Shown here: one piece after another, positions 25,783 through 37,168 of the stretch
How the letters are laid out: each line of letters opens with the position of its first letter
Numbering within the stretch: position 1 is the stretch's first letter
From: Polaribacter huanghezhanensis
GTDB lineage: Bacteria > Bacteroidota > Bacteroidia > Flavobacteriales > Flavobacteriaceae
DNA length: 64,000 bases
Direction: 5' to 3'
Assembly: GCF_030444335.1 (NCBI RefSeq)
Contig: NZ_CP128595.1
Span: 930,001-994,000 of the forward strand
Position numbers and translations under genes: made by a program
Notes under the pieces: generated by a model
What the model saw: only the letters and a program-made list of their open reading frames with translations
What the model was told of the DNA's origin: nothing
Database searches by the model: none

Positions 25783-26801
25783 ATTCAATAGATCCAAAAG
25801 TATTGCTACTTGTTTTTTTTGGAACAATCGTTTTGTTGTATTATTTCTTTAGACCCACAAAAGGAATCTATTTTTTATTAAAAAAATCCTATAAATCAAA
25901 TTCAAAAACGGTGGTTGAGGATATTTTAAAACTATTATACCACAATCAAATTTCTAATAAAAATTTAACCACACACGATTTAACCGACAAGTTAAATTAC
26001 AACAATTCACTATTGATAGAAAGCATCAGTAAAATGATTGAAAATGAGTTGATTTACATGGATGGAGATTCATACAAATTGTCTGAATTAGGGAATGAAC
26101 ACGCGCTTCAAATTGTAAGAGCACATAGGTTATGGGAAAAATATTTATCAGAAAAAACAGGTTTTGACAAACAGGAGTGGCACGAAAGAGCAGAAAAAAA
26201 GGAACACGAATTAAGTATTGAAGAAACCAATAAGTTAGCAGAACTTTTGGGAAACCCTAAATACGATCCTCATGGCGATCCAATCCCAACAAAATCAGGG
26301 AAAATAGCTTTAAAGAAAGGAGTTTCATTATCAACTTTACCCGTGAAAAGTGTTGGTAAAATTATTCATATTGAAGACGAACCAGACATTATTTACCGAC
26401 AAATATTAGCAGAAAAAATCCATTTAGATTCTCTAATTCGCGTTGTCGAAAACAACCCAAATCGCGTTGTATTTCATTCAGAAGGAGAAAAATTTATTTT
26501 AGCGCCTGTTGTTGCAGGAAATATTACGGTTCTCGTTTTAGAAAACACTTCAGAATCTGAAGAAAAAACAATGCGTCTTTCTAGTTTAAAACCATTAGAA
26601 AAAGCAATAATTATTGGACTTTCTAAAGAATGTAGAGGAGACAATAGACGTAGATTATTAGATCTGGGTTTTGTAAAAGGAGCTACCGTAGCAATCGATT
26701 TGTTAAATCCTTTAGGCGACCCAAAATCTTTTACAATAAAAGGGACAGCGATTGCTTTAAGAGAAGATCAAGCATCAAAAATTCTAATTAAAAAAGTATA
26801 A
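25779..26801 (+). CDS. Membrane-anchored DtxR-like/FeoA fusion protein
   Basis: 340 residues in an unusual order. One N-terminal membrane helix ([18 protein letters not shown], about 7-24) is followed by a DtxR-like winged helix ([20 protein letters not shown]). Next is a DtxR metal/dimer domain ([30 protein letters not shown] and [13 protein letters not shown], mirroring the preceding repressor). A C-terminal FeoA domain ([40 protein letters not shown]) ends in [14 protein letters not shown] strands. FeoA domains assist FeoB, so this may be a membrane partner that senses metal and gates the split FeoB downstream. It starts inside the stop of the repressor gene and ends 2 bp before the GTPase gene. 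Confidence 0.82.
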   Translation: MNSIDPKVLLLVFFGTIVLLYYFFRPTKGIYFLLKKSYKSNSKTVVEDILKLLYHNQISNKNLTTHDLTDKLNYNNSLLIESISKMIENELIYMDGDSYKLSELGNEHALQIVRAHRLWEKYLSEKTGFDKQEWHERAEKKEHELSIEETNKLAELLGNPKYDPHGDPIPTKSGKIALKKGVSLSTLPVKSVGKIIHIEDEPDIIYRQILAEKIHLDSLIRVVENNPNRVVFHSEGEKFILAPVVAGNITVLVLENTSESEEKTMRLSSLKPLEKAIIIGLSKECRGDNRRRLLDLGFVKGATVAIDLLNPLGDPKSFTIKGTAIALREDQASKILIKKV

Positions 26802-26803
26802 CC

Positions 26804-27568
26804 ATGGAAAATCATTTAAAAAGTGCCTGTGATTCTTGTGCTCATTTCAATGAAAATGGGTTGAAAAAATTAGGAGTTGATACCCGTGATTTTGATTTTG
26901 TTTTAGCGTTGGCCGGAAATCCAAATACAGGAAAAAGTACCGTTTTTAATGCGCTAACAGGATTAAGACAACACACCGGAAATTGGCCAGGAAAAACCGT
27001 AACAAGAGCAGAAGGAGCTTTTGAATATGATGCTCAAAAATTTAAATTGATAGATTTACCTGGCACGTATTCTTTACTTTCTACATCAGAAGATGAAGAA
27101 GTAGCACGTAATTTTATTCTTTTCGGGAAACCATCTGTAACCGTTATAGTTGCTGATGCTAGCAGATTAGAACGCAACTTAAATTTAGTATTACAAATAT
27201 TAGAAATTACAGATAAAGCTGTTTTGTGTTTGAATCTAATGGATGAAGCAAAAAGAAATCATATAGAAATTGATACAAGAACGCTGTCAAGAGATTTAGG
27301 AATTCCAGTTGTTGCTACAAGCGCCAGATTTAAAGAAGGAATTCCAGATTTAATAAAAACAATTAGTGAAGTGGCAAATGGAAAAATTAAATGCAAGCCG
27401 CATAAAATTAAAAGTATTCCTAAAAACATTGAAAAAGCAGTACAAGAATTAAGTAAGTATATAGAAGAAGTGTACCCGAAAATTGAAAATAGTCGATGGT
27501 TGGCTTTTCGCCTTTTAGAAGGAGATTCGCAAGTGATAAAAGGACTTGAAGAAGGTAAATTTGTGTAA
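26804..27568 (+). CDS. FeoB-type small GTPase (N-terminal half of a split FeoB)
   Basis: 254 residues, soluble. A CDSCAHF motif near the N-terminus may bind metal. The G domain has G1 [17 protein letters not shown]3 DLPGTYSL and G4 NLMDEAK, then a helical GDI-like region ending in [18 protein letters not shown]. In most bacteria this is fused to the permease. Here TAA at 27566-27568 ends it and the permease starts 1 bp later in another frame. Homology to FeoB appears continuous across the break, with both ends clean and a proper ATG, so I read it as a gene split rather than a sequencing error. Confidence 0.88.
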   Translation: MENHLKSACDSCAHFNENGLKKLGVDTRDFDFVLALAGNPNTGKSTVFNALTGLRQHTGNWPGKTVTRAEGAFEYDAQKFKLIDLPGTYSLLSTSEDEEVARNFILFGKPSVTVIVADASRLERNLNLVLQILEITDKAVLCLNLMDEAKRNHIEIDTRTLSRDLGIPVVATSARFKEGIPDLIKTISEVANGKIKCKPHKIKSIPKNIEKAVQELSKYIEEVYPKIENSRWLAFRLLEGDSQVIKGLEEGKFV

Positions 27569-27569
27569 A

Positions 27570-28988
27570 ATGAAGAATAAATCAATAGAAAATATAATTG
27601 CATTATCTAAAGAATTAAGATGGCAAATTGGCGATGATTTTCATGATAATTTAGCCGAAAGTATTTATGCAGATGCTTCTAAAATAGTGGAGAGTTCTGT
27701 AAAAAAAGACCAACAAAAGACGAACTTTAGATTAGATTCAAAAATAGATAAAATAGTAACGAGTAAAATTTGGGGGTTTCCAATTATGTTGCTTTTGCTT
27801 GCTTTGATTCTTTGGATTACCATAATTGGTGCTAATTATCCGTCTTCAATGTTGGCAAGTTTATTACTAGACACCGTACATCCATTTTTAAAAAATGGCG
27901 CAACAGAATTACAAATTCCTTGGTGGTTAACCGGTTTTTTAATTGATGGCGTGTATTTATCTGTGGCTTGGGTAATTGCTGTAATGTTGCCTCCAATGGC
28001 AATATTTTTTCCGCTTTTTACACTTTTAGAAGATTTTGGATATTTGCCAAGAGTGGCGTTTAATATGGATTATTTATTTAAAAAATCTGGAGCACACGGC
28101 AAACAAGCATTAACCATGAGCATGGGTTTTGGATGTAATGCAGCTGGAGTTGTAGCAACACGAATTATTGACAGTCCACGAGAACGATTAATTGCCATCA
28201 TTACCAATAATTTTTCGCTTTGTAATGGTCGCTGGCCAACGCAAATTTTATTAGCAACTATTTTTGTTGGAGCAGTTGTGCCAGCATCCTATGCTAGTTT
28301 AGCGTCTTTATCAGCGGTGATTGGCATTGCGGTTTTGGGAATCTTTTTTATGTTTTTCTTTTCTTGGGCGTTGTCAAAAACCGTGTTAAAAGGAGAAGTT
28401 TCTACCTTTAATTTAGAATTACCACCTTACAGACCGCCCGTTTTTTGGAAAACGATTTATACTTCATTAATAGATAGAACGCTTATTGTTTTGTGGAGAG
28501 CAGTTGTATTTGCAGCTCCAGCTGGCGCAGTTATTTGGTTAATTTCTAATATTTTTATTGGTGATGAAAGCATTGCTGTTTGGTTGATACATCATTTAGA
28601 TGGTTTTGGATTTTTATTAGGATTAAATGGCGTGATATTATTGGCATATATTGTTGCTATTCCTGCGAACGAAATTGTAATTCCAACAATATTAATGTTA
28701 ACGGTTTTGGTTACAGGTGTTTCTGGTGGTGCAGGTGTTGGAGTATTGTTTGAATTAGATTCAGTTACCGCAACGGGAGATATTTTAAAAGCGGGCGGTT
28801 GGACGCTTTTAACAGCAACGAATGTGATGTTGTTTAGTTTGCTTCACAATCCCTGTAGTACAACAATTTATACCATTTATAAAGAAACTAAAAGTGTTAA
28901 ATGGACAGTAGTAGCTTCTCTTTTACCAGTTGTTGCTGGTTTTATTGTTACTTTTTTAGTTGCTCAAATCTGGAGAATTGTAGCATAA
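27570..28988 (+). CDS. FeoB-type membrane permease (C-terminal half of a split FeoB)
   Basis: 472 residues from ATG 27570. A TTG at 27546 would overlap the GTPase gene and is less likely. A soluble leader (about 1-70, with [14 protein letters not shown], the counterpart of the RYxxI segment in fused FeoB) precedes about eight to ten membrane helices. Gate motifs are [24 protein letters not shown] with [13 protein letters not shown] (the conserved Cys; the usual PA after it is replaced by AG), and [15 protein letters not shown] in the second half. It should form the Fe2+ channel with the separate GTPase. Last gene of the operon; a terminator follows. Confidence 0.88.
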   Translation: MKNKSIENIIALSKELRWQIGDDFHDNLAESIYADASKIVESSVKKDQQKTNFRLDSKIDKIVTSKIWGFPIMLLLLALILWITIIGANYPSSMLASLLLDTVHPFLKNGATELQIPWWLTGFLIDGVYLSVAWVIAVMLPPMAIFFPLFTLLEDFGYLPRVAFNMDYLFKKSGAHGKQALTMSMGFGCNAAGVVATRIIDSPRERLIAIITNNFSLCNGRWPTQILLATIFVGAVVPASYASLASLSAVIGIAVLGIFFMFFFSWALSKTVLKGEVSTFNLELPPYRPPVFWKTIYTSLIDRTLIVLWRAVVFAAPAGAVIWLISNIFIGDESIAVWLIHHLDGFGFLLGLNGVILLAYIVAIPANEIVIPTILMLTVLVTGVSGGAGVGVLFELDSVTATGDILKAGGWTLLTATNVMLFSLLHNPCSTTIYTIYKETKSVKWTVVASLLPVVAGFIVTFLVAQIWRIVA

Positions 28989-29006
28989 AAAAATGAAATT
29001 AAATAG

Positions 29007-29036
29007 AAAAGCCATTTAAAACTTGAATGGCTTTTT
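29007..29036 (+). terminator. Terminator after the split feoB operon
   Basis: AAAAGCCATT and AATGGCTTTTT pair around a 9-nt loop, followed by a T run. Confidence 0.8.
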
Positions 29037-29059
29037 GTATTTTGCACTAAAATAAAATT

Positions 29060-32000
29060 GTGCAACAACCTTCAAGTTTTCAAGTATATAATGCATCCGC
29101 CGGAAGCGGAAAAACGTTTACGCTTGTAAAAGAATATTTAAAAGTAGTGTTGCAATCTGATGATCGTTTTGTTTTTCAGAAAATCCTTGCCATTACGTTT
29201 ACCAACAAAGCAGCTTCAGAAATGAAAGCACGTGTTTTAGATAATTTACAGTTTTTTTCTGAAGGAAAAGAAAACGATTTATTCTTTAAAATTGTAGAAG
29301 AAACAGCACTCGAAAAAAATACAATTCAGAAGCGAAGTTCTATAGTTTTAGAAGCAATATTGCAAAACTACAGTGCTTTTGCAATTACCACGATTGATAG
29401 TTTTACACACAAAATCATTAAAAGTTTTGCTTTTGATTTAGGACTGAATTTAAACTTTGAAGTAGAATTAGATTCCGACATATTATTGTCTTTAGCGGTT
29501 GATGTTTTGATTTCTAAAATTGGCGTAGAAAACGATATCACAAACACATTGATTGATTATTCTTTAGACAAAGCGAAAGAAGATAAATCTTGGGATATTT
29601 CTAGAGATTTAAATGAGTTTTCAAAGATTTTATTGAAAGATGAAGATGCAAAACATTTTAAAAAATTAAGCTCAAAAACGATTAGCGATTTTACTTCTTT
29701 AAAAAAGAAATTAACGGGTCATCAAAAAGAGCTTGAAAAACGTTTTGTAGAAATTGGTAAAAATTGCCTGCAATTAATTTCTGAAGCAGATTTAGACGCA
29801 AAAGATTTTACGCGTAGTACAGTTCCGAAGTTCTTTAATGATGTAGCAATAAAAAGCTTCTATTTTGATTTTGAAAAACGAAGTAAAACCATTCAAAAAG
29901 CAATTGACAATAATCAATATTATAATAAGTCTGCTAGCGATAATGTTGTTGCTGCAATAGAAAGTATTGTGCCAGAAATAATTACTTTTTTTCAACAACT
30001 AAAAGAAGTTCATCAGCAATTTACATTGAATTCTTTAGCTTTAAAAAGTATCATTCCGCTTGCCGTTTTAGCCAAAATAAATGCAGAATTAACAAGCATC
30101 AAAGAAGAAAATAACATTCGGTTGATTTCTGAATTTAATCAGTTAATTTCTAACAATATCAAAGAAGAACCAGCGCCTTTTATTTACGAAAGAATCGGTC
30201 AAAAATTTATGTATTATTTTATTGATGAAATGCAAGATACATCAACATTACAATGGCAAAATTTGATTCCGTTAATAGAAAATGCCTTAGCACAAGAAAA
30301 GAGTAATTTGATGTTGGTTGGCGACGGAAAACAAGCTATTTATCGTTGGCGTGGCGGAAAAGCAGAACAATTTATAAAATTGGGTTCTGATGTTCAAAAC
30401 GAAAGAAACTCAAATCCATTTCAAGTACATAAAGAGGTAAAAGGGTTAGACACAAATTATAGAAGTTATAGCGAAATAATTGCTTTTAATAATTCTTTTT
30501 TTCAATATGTTTCTGGACATTTTAAAAACCCCATGTATCAACAACTTTTTGTAGATGGCAACAAGCAAAAGATCACTCAAAAACAAGGCGGATTCGTGTC
30601 GATCGATTTTTTAGAAAAATTAGAAGATAAAGAAAAAAACGATTTAAAATACGCCAAAAAAGTACATGAAATTATCATCAATTTAGATGCTGGTTTTTCG
30701 AGAAAAGATGTGTGTGTTTTAGTGAGAAGAAAAAAAGAAGGAGTTGCAGTTGCTAATTATTTGTCGGAAAAAGGAATCGAAATTATTTCTTCTGAAACCT
30801 TGTTGATTCAGAACAGTAAAAAAGTAAATTTTATTGTCGATTTATTACAAGGAATTCAGCAACCAAAAGATCAAGAAACGTGGTTAAATAGTGTTTATTT
30901 TTTATACGATCATCTAAATATCAAAACAGATAAACATCATTTTATTGCTTCTTTTGACATTAAAAATGGTGCCGATTTTTTCAAAACGATTACAGAATAC
31001 AACATTCAGTTTGATCTAGAAAATTTCACAAAACTGCCATTTTATGAGAAAATTGAAGAAATCATCAGGACTTTTTATTTAGCGGAAGAATCTGATGCGT
31101 ACATTCAATTCTTTTTGGATGTGGTCTTTGAACAACAGAAAAAAGGAACAGAAATTCAGCAATTTTTAGATTTCTGGAATTTGAAGAAAGACAAATTAAG
31201 TATTGTTGCACCAGAAGCAGAAAATGCGGTTCAAATAATGACCATTCATAAATCGAAAGGTTTGGAATTTCCTGTAGTGATTTTCCCGTATAATATTGAA
31301 ATTTATCGACAAATTAATCCGAAAACATGGTTGACAGAATTACCATCAGAACAATTTGAAAGTTTTGATGAATTGTTGGTGAACTCTACTTCAAGTATTC
31401 AATATATTGGAGAAAATGGTGTAGAAATTTATGAACATCAACGACAAGAACTAGAGTTGGATAATTTTAATTTGTTGTATGTTGCTTTCACCAGATCTGT
31501 GGAGCAATTGTATATTGTAACAGAGAAAAATATCAGCAAAACAAATGGTGTAAATACAAATTTTACTTCCGGAATTGTAATTAATTTTCTAAAAGAAAAC
31601 GGCTATTGGTCTGATGATAAATTGAATTACACTTTTGGCAATAAAAAGAAAGTAAGCAACTCTGAAAAAACAATTTCTACATCAATTATTCAAAAAGAAT
31701 TTATTAGTAATTCTTGGCGTCAGCACCATATTTATATGGTGGCGAATTCGTCAAAACTTTGGGAAACAGCACAAGGAGAGGCAATTAAGTACGGAAACTT
31801 AGTGCATGAAATGCTTTCGAAAGTGTTGGTTAAAGAAGATGTAGAAAAAGTAATTCAGCACTATTTGCAGCAAGGTTTTTTGAATTCTGAAAACTCTGAA
31901 AAATTAAAGAAATTACTTTTGGAAGTGGTACATCATCCGAAGTTAGAAAACTATTATTCTGAAGAGGTTGTTGTTTTTAACGAGAGAGAAATTGTATCAA

Positions 32001-32206
32001 AAGAGAATCACATTTTTATTCCAGATAGATTGGTTTTTAATTCAGAAAATGAAGTCATCATCATTGATTATAAAACTGGAAAACCAGCGAAAGAATATCA
32101 TCAACAACTAATAAGTTACGAAGATGTACTGTTATCCATGGATTTAAAAGTGACAAAAAAAATACTGATATATATAAACGAAGAAATTACAATCGAAGAA
32201 TTTTAA
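29060..32206 (+). CDS. UvrD/RecB-like helicase-nuclease (AddA/RecB family)
   Basis: 1048 residues, GTG start at 29060 directly before [21 protein letters not shown] (Walker A). UvrD helicase motifs follow: [66 protein letters not shown] and [17 protein letters not shown]. The C-terminal RecB-type nuclease is complete: [31 protein letters not shown] (the Asp and DxK catalytic residues) and the QLISY motif. It probably processes double-strand breaks. An AddB-like partner is not visible next to it. The gene is followed almost at once by the kbl promoter. Confidence 0.9.
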   Translation: MQQPSSFQVYNASAGSGKTFTLVKEYLKVVLQSDDRFVFQKILAITFTNKAASEMKARVLDNLQFFSEGKENDLFFKIVEETALEKNTIQKRSSIVLEAILQNYSAFAITTIDSFTHKIIKSFAFDLGLNLNFEVELDSDILLSLAVDVLISKIGVENDITNTLIDYSLDKAKEDKSWDISRDLNEFSKILLKDEDAKHFKKLSSKTISDFTSLKKKLTGHQKELEKRFVEIGKNCLQLISEADLDAKDFTRSTVPKFFNDVAIKSFYFDFEKRSKTIQKAIDNNQYYNKSASDNVVAAIESIVPEIITFFQQLKEVHQQFTLNSLALKSIIPLAVLAKINAELTSIKEENNIRLISEFNQLISNNIKEEPAPFIYERIGQKFMYYFIDEMQDTSTLQWQNLIPLIENALAQEKSNLMLVGDGKQAIYRWRGGKAEQFIKLGSDVQNERNSNPFQVHKEVKGLDTNYRSYSEIIAFNNSFFQYVSGHFKNPMYQQLFVDGNKQKITQKQGGFVSIDFLEKLEDKEKNDLKYAKKVHEIIINLDAGFSRKDVCVLVRRKKEGVAVANYLSEKGIEIISSETLLIQNSKKVNFIVDLLQGIQQPKDQETWLNSVYFLYDHLNIKTDKHHFIASFDIKNGADFFKTITEYNIQFDLENFTKLPFYEKIEEIIRTFYLAEESDAYIQFFLDVVFEQQKKGTEIQQFLDFWNLKKDKLSIVAPEAENAVQIMTIHKSKGLEFPVVIFPYNIEIYRQINPKTWLTELPSEQFESFDELLVNSTSSIQYIGENGVEIYEHQRQELELDNFNLLYVAFTRSVEQLYIVTEKNISKTNGVNTNFTSGIVINFLKENGYWSDDKLNYTFGNKKKVSNSEKTISTSIIQKEFISNSWRQHHIYMVANSSKLWETAQGEAIKYGNLVHEMLSKVLVKEDVEKVIQHYLQQGFLNSENSEKLKKLLLEVVHHPKLENYYSEEVVVFNEREIVSKENHIFIPDRLVFNSENEVIIIDYKTGKPAKEYHQQLISYEDVLLSMDLKVTKKILIYINEEITIEEF

Positions 32207-32208
32207 TT

Positions 32209-32216
32209 TATCTTTG
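32209..32216 (+). promoter_or_regulatory. -7 element TATCTTTG for kbl
   Basis: TATCTTTG begins 2 bp after the helicase stop codon and lies 20 bp upstream of the kbl ATG. Confidence 0.65.
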
Positions 32217-32235
32217 TAAAACAAAAAAAGGAAAC

Positions 32236-33429
32236 ATGTACGGAAAAATAAAAGAGCAATTACAGCAAGAATTGAAAGAAATAAAAGACGCAGGATTGTA
32301 TAAATCAGAACGCATCATTACATCATCACAAGATGCGGTAATTAAGATTTCAACAGGAGAAGAAGTCATTAATTTTTGCGCAAATAATTATTTAGGATTG
32401 TCTAATCATCCAGAGGTTATTCAGGCAGCAAAAGACACAATGGATACGCATGGATTTGGAATGTCATCCGTTCGTTTTATTTGCGGAACACAAGATATTC
32501 ATAAAGAATTGGAAGCGAAAGTTGCAGAATTTTATCAAACTGAAGACACCATTTTATACGCAGCAGCTTTTGATGCAAACGGTGGAGTTTTTGAGCCTTT
32601 ATTGTCAAAAGAAGATGCCATTATTTCTGATAGTTTAAATCACGCTTCAATTATAGATGGAGTTCGTTTGTGTAAAGCGGCTCGTTATCGTTATGACAAT
32701 AATGACATGAATTCGTTGGAAGAGCAATTGATTGAAGCGAATAAACAAAATCATCGTTTTAAGATTATTGTAACAGATGGCGTTTTCTCCATGGACGGAA
32801 TTGTTGCAAAACTTGATAAAATTTGCGATTTAGCAGACAAATATGATGCAATGGTGATGGTGGATGAATGTCATGCTGCTGGGTTTATTGGTAAAACAGG
32901 AAGAGGAACTGTTGAGTTAAAGAATGTAATGGGTCGAGTTGATATTGTAACTGGAACTTTTGGAAAAGCTTTAGGTGGTGCAATGGGAGGATATACAACA
33001 GGGAAAAAAGAAATTATAGAAATATTACGCCAACGCTCTAGACCTTATCTGTTTTCTAATTCTTTAGCGCCAGCAATTGTTGGAGCATCATTAAAGGTAT
33101 TTGACTTAATTGAAAATGACACTTCCCTTCGTGATAAATTAGAGTGGAACACAACACACTTTAGAACAAAAATGGAAGAAGCTGGTTTTGATTTGGTTGG
33201 TGCAGATGCAGCAATTGTTCCAGTTATGTTGTATGACGCAAAATTATCTCAAACGATGGCAAACAAATTACTGCAAGAAGGGGTGTATGTGATAGGCTTC
33301 TTTTTCCCCGTTGTGCCAAAAGAAAAAGCAAGAATAAGAGTACAGCTTTCAGCCGCACACAGCAAAGAACATTTAGATCATGCAATTAATGCGTTTATTA
33401 AAGTAGGAAAAGCACTCAGTATTGTATAA
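32236..33429 (+). CDS. kbl: Glycine C-acetyltransferase (2-amino-3-ketobutyrate CoA ligase)
   Basis: 397 residues, PLP-dependent alpha-oxoamine synthase. With threonine dehydrogenase it degrades threonine to glycine and acetyl-CoA in the cytosol. Seen are [69 protein letters not shown], and the PLP lysine in [15 protein letters not shown]. The N-terminus [28 protein letters not shown] is that of Kbl rather than BioF or serine palmitoyltransferase. The gene is monocistronic; tdh is not in the window. Confidence 0.94.
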   Translation: MYGKIKEQLQQELKEIKDAGLYKSERIITSSQDAVIKISTGEEVINFCANNYLGLSNHPEVIQAAKDTMDTHGFGMSSVRFICGTQDIHKELEAKVAEFYQTEDTILYAAAFDANGGVFEPLLSKEDAIISDSLNHASIIDGVRLCKAARYRYDNNDMNSLEEQLIEANKQNHRFKIIVTDGVFSMDGIVAKLDKICDLADKYDAMVMVDECHAAGFIGKTGRGTVELKNVMGRVDIVTGTFGKALGGAMGGYTTGKKEIIEILRQRSRPYLFSNSLAPAIVGASLKVFDLIENDTSLRDKLEWNTTHFRTKMEEAGFDLVGADAAIVPVMLYDAKLSQTMANKLLQEGVYVIGFFFPVVPKEKARIRVQLSAAHSKEHLDHAINAFIKVGKALSIV

Positions 33430-33476
33430 ACGGAAGTGTTAAGCGAGGTGAAATTTATAAATTTTTTTAAAAAATC

Positions 33477-33507
33477 TTTGTAAATACGTTTGAACAACTT
33501 ACATTTG
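33477..33507 (+). promoter_or_regulatory. Complete -33/-7 promoter of the OmpA-family gene
   Basis: TTTG at 33477-33480 and TACATTTG at 33500-33507 are separated by 19 bp, matching the Bacteroidota pattern TTTG-N19-TAnnTTTG. The ATG follows at 33546. Confidence 0.7.
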
Positions 33508-33545
33508 TAATATTAATAAAGAACTTTTAATTTAAAAATTTGATA

Positions 33546-34919
33546 ATGAAACATTTAAAAATAGCTATGATAGCTTTATTTACATTTGTGATGGTCGCAA
33601 ATGTAAACGCGCAGGATTCTGACAATCCATGGGCAATTACCTTAGGTTTTAACTCTGTAGATATACGAGGAGGGAAATCAATTTCAACTCTTGCAAAAGA
33701 TTATTTAGGGACTAAAGATTGGAATACGCTTCCATCTGTTTCTAGAATTGCTGCAACGAAGTATTTGCAAGATGGTTTTTCTTTACAATTAGCAGGGTCT
33801 TTAAATAAGATTGATAATGTTAATGGAGTAGCCGCTAACATGATGTATTATGCTTTTGATGCTAATGTATTGTATGATGTAAATAAATTAGTTGAATTAA
33901 CATTTGGTTCTACAACAAAATTATTTGACCCTTATGTTTACTTAGGAGGAGGGTATACTTCAATAGGTGGAAATGGAGAAGGAATGATGAATGCTGGAGC
34001 AGGATTTAATGTTTGGTTGAACGAAAATATTGGAATCAACTTACAATCTGGAGCAAAACGTAATTTTTCTGGAGAAGTTGCAGATCACTTTCAACATACT
34101 TTTGGTATAATCCTTAAGTTTGGTGGAAAAGATACAGATGGAGATGGAGTATATGATAAAAATGATTCTTGTCCAGATGTTGCAGGATTAGCTGCTTTCA
34201 ACGGTTGTCCAGATGCTGATGGTGATGGTATTCAAGACTCAAAAGATTCTTGTCCAGATGTTGCAGGATTAGCTGCTTTAAATGGATGTCCAGATGCTGA
34301 TGGTGATGGTATTGCAGATAAAGATGATATGTGTCCAAACGAAAAAGGATCTGCTGCAAACAGAGGTTGCCCAGACTCAGATGGTGACGGAGTTGTAAAT
34401 AAAGATGATAAATGTCCAAATGTTGCAGGGCCTGCAGCTAACGGAGGTTGTCCTTGGCCAGACACTGATGGTGATGGTGTATTAGACAAAGATGATAACT
34501 GTGTGAATGAAGCAGGACCTGCTTCAAACAATGGGTGTCCAGAGCCGATAATTACTGATGCAGCTGTTCAAACAATTAACATGGGAGCTAAATTTATTTT
34601 GTTTAATACAGGAAAACATAGCTTTAAATCAGGAGTAACTAAAAAATTAGATGATATTATTGCTATCATGAACGAATTCCCTAAAGCTACTTTTGTGGTT
34701 GAAGGTCATACTGATAGTTCAGGAGGAGCAGCACTTAATTTAAGAATTTCTGAAAAAAGAGCAATGGCTGTTAGAGATTACTTTGTTAAGAAGGGGATTT
34801 CTACAGATAGATTAGAAGCCAAAGGATTTGGAGAAGGTTCTCCAATTGCTAATAATAAAACTAGAGCTGGTAGAGCAGAAAACAGAAGAGTAGAAATTAA
34901 AGTTGCTAACAATAACTAA
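33546..34919 (+). CDS. OmpA-family outer-membrane protein with TSP3 calcium-binding repeats
   Basis: 457 residues from ATG 33546; an in-frame TTG six bases earlier is less likely. The signal peptide is MKHLKIAMIALFTFVMVANVNAQ. Residues 25-190 are beta barrel (NPWAITLGFNSVDIRGG to HFQHTFGIILKFG). Five thrombospondin type 3 repeats follow (DTDGDGVYDKNDSCPD and similar, to about 335). The OmpA C-terminal domain (FILFNTGKHSFKSG, FVVEGHTDSSGG, LNLRISEKRAMAVRDYF, NRRVEIKV) binds peptidoglycan. It is likely an abundant structural protein tying the outer membrane to the wall. It has a full consensus promoter upstream and a perfect stem terminator downstream. Confidence 0.94.
   Translation: MKHLKIAMIALFTFVMVANVNAQDSDNPWAITLGFNSVDIRGGKSISTLAKDYLGTKDWNTLPSVSRIAATKYLQDGFSLQLAGSLNKIDNVNGVAANMMYYAFDANVLYDVNKLVELTFGSTTKLFDPYVYLGGGYTSIGGNGEGMMNAGAGFNVWLNENIGINLQSGAKRNFSGEVADHFQHTFGIILKFGGKDTDGDGVYDKNDSCPDVAGLAAFNGCPDADGDGIQDSKDSCPDVAGLAALNGCPDADGDGIADKDDMCPNEKGSAANRGCPDSDGDGVVNKDDKCPNVAGPAANGGCPWPDTDGDGVLDKDDNCVNEAGPASNNGCPEPIITDAAVQTINMGAKFILFNTGKHSFKSGVTKKLDDIIAIMNEFPKATFVVEGHTDSSGGAALNLRISEKRAMAVRDYFVKKGISTDRLEAKGFGEGSPIANNKTRAGRAENRRVEIKVANNN
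34164..34325 (+). repeat. 81-bp tandem DNA repeat within the TSP3 region
   Basis: The block starting GATTCTTGTCCAGATGTTGC at 34164 recurs at 34245 with only a few differences over about 75 bp, a 27-codon period (DSCPDVAGLAA(F/L)NGCPDADGDGI). The other TSP3 units are much less alike in DNA, so this pair is a recent duplication or conversion. Confidence 0.75.
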
Positions 34920-34932
34920 TAATTTCAAACTA

Positions 34933-34977
34933 TACACTAAAAAGGCCTTATACATTGTATAAGGCCTTTTTAGTGTA
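34933..34977. terminator. Strong bidirectional terminator after the OmpA-family gene
   Basis: A 21-bp perfect inverted repeat around the loop ATT (arms contain ACTAAAAAGGCCTTATAC and its complement), with A and T runs inside the stem. Confidence 0.9.
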
Positions 34978-35088
34978 TTAAATAGTTCCCTTTTTTATTA
35001 TTTAACAAGACTTTTACGAAGAAAATATCCCATTTCTTTTTCCTTGGAAAAAAACATAAAAACACTTTTAATTTAACGTTAATTAAAT

Positions 35089-35096
35089 TATCTTTG
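35089..35096 (+). promoter_or_regulatory. -7 element TATCTTTG for atpDC
   Basis: TATCTTTGCACC, a full consensus match, lies 62 bp upstream of the atpD ATG and leaves a leader with a short GAAAAAGAGGGG purine stretch. Confidence 0.65.
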
Positions 35097-35146
35097 CACC
35101 CTGAAAAAGAGGGGTAAAAACCACAAAATAAAATAACTAACATTAA

Positions 35147-36670
<1,524 letters not shown>

Positions 36671-36680
36671 AAATCAGCTT

Positions 36681-36706
36681 GAAGCCAAAAGCTTAAAGCC
36701 AAAAGC
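36681..36706 (+). repeat. Short direct repeat between atpD and atpC
   Basis: GAAGCCAAAAGC is followed after 2 bp by AAAGCCAAAAGC. This resembles the simple AAAGTC/AAAGCC-type sequence near 60093 and 60419 and probably has no more than a spacer role. Confidence 0.5.
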
Positions 36707-36715
36707 AGTAAAATT

Positions 36716-37009
36716 ATGTTTTTAGAAATTGTAACACCAGAAGCCGTTTTATTTTCATCAGATGTAGATTCTATTTCTGTACCTGGTAAAGATGGTAATT
36801 TTCAAATGTTAAATAATCACGCGCCAATTGTTTCTGTTTTAAAAGAAGGAACGGTGCAAATACATGTACATACTCAAGAGCATTTAGAGATGGATATGTT
36901 AAGTGGTCATTTAGAGCCACATATAGATGATGATAAAATTTTAATTTTTAAAATTAACTCTGGAACTATTGAAATGAAAGACAATAAAGTCATTTTATTA
37001 GCCGATTAA
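36716..37009 (+). CDS. atpC: F1 ATP synthase epsilon subunit (short form)
   Basis: 97 residues. It matches the N-terminal beta sandwich of the epsilon subunit (MFLEIVTPEAVLFSSDVDSI, PGKDGNFQMLNNHAPIVSVL, DNKVILLAD). The usual helical hairpin of about 40 residues at the C-terminus, which can inhibit ATP hydrolysis, is absent. Short epsilon subunits occur in Bacteroidota, so this is not a truncation artefact; the stop is followed directly by a good terminator. Co-transcribed with atpD. Confidence 0.93.
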   Translation: MFLEIVTPEAVLFSSDVDSISVPGKDGNFQMLNNHAPIVSVLKEGTVQIHVHTQEHLEMDMLSGHLEPHIDDDKILIFKINSGTIEMKDNKVILLAD

Positions 37010-37033
37010 TTTTAATAAAAAAAAGAATACACT

Positions 37034-37065
37034 AAAAAGTCCTCATTTTAATGAGGACTTTTTTT
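37034..37065 (+). terminator. Terminator after atpDC
   Basis: AAAAAGTCCTCATT and AATGAGGACTTTTTTT form a stem of at least 12 bp with a tiny loop. Confidence 0.9.
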
Positions 37066-37168
37066 ATGCGTTTATGTTAAATATTAAATAAAAAACTATT
37101 TAAAGTTTGATATCTTGTTTGTTTTGAAGAACTTTAGCTTTTATATCTACTAACCAAACAATTAAATT

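Noticed and set aside
27546..27590. Sequencing frameshift splitting a single FeoB gene
   Set aside because: The GTPase gene ends with TAA, a clean ATG follows 1 bp later, and both products are complete; separately encoded FeoB GTPase proteins are known in this phylum. A strain-specific frameshift cannot be fully excluded from one sequence.
34198..34531. Two minus-strand ORFs opposite the TSP3 repeats
   Set aside because: They are His/Leu/Gln- and Ser/Pro-rich shadows produced by the repetitive Asp/Gly/Cys codons of the OmpA-family gene on the other strand, with no recognisable domain.
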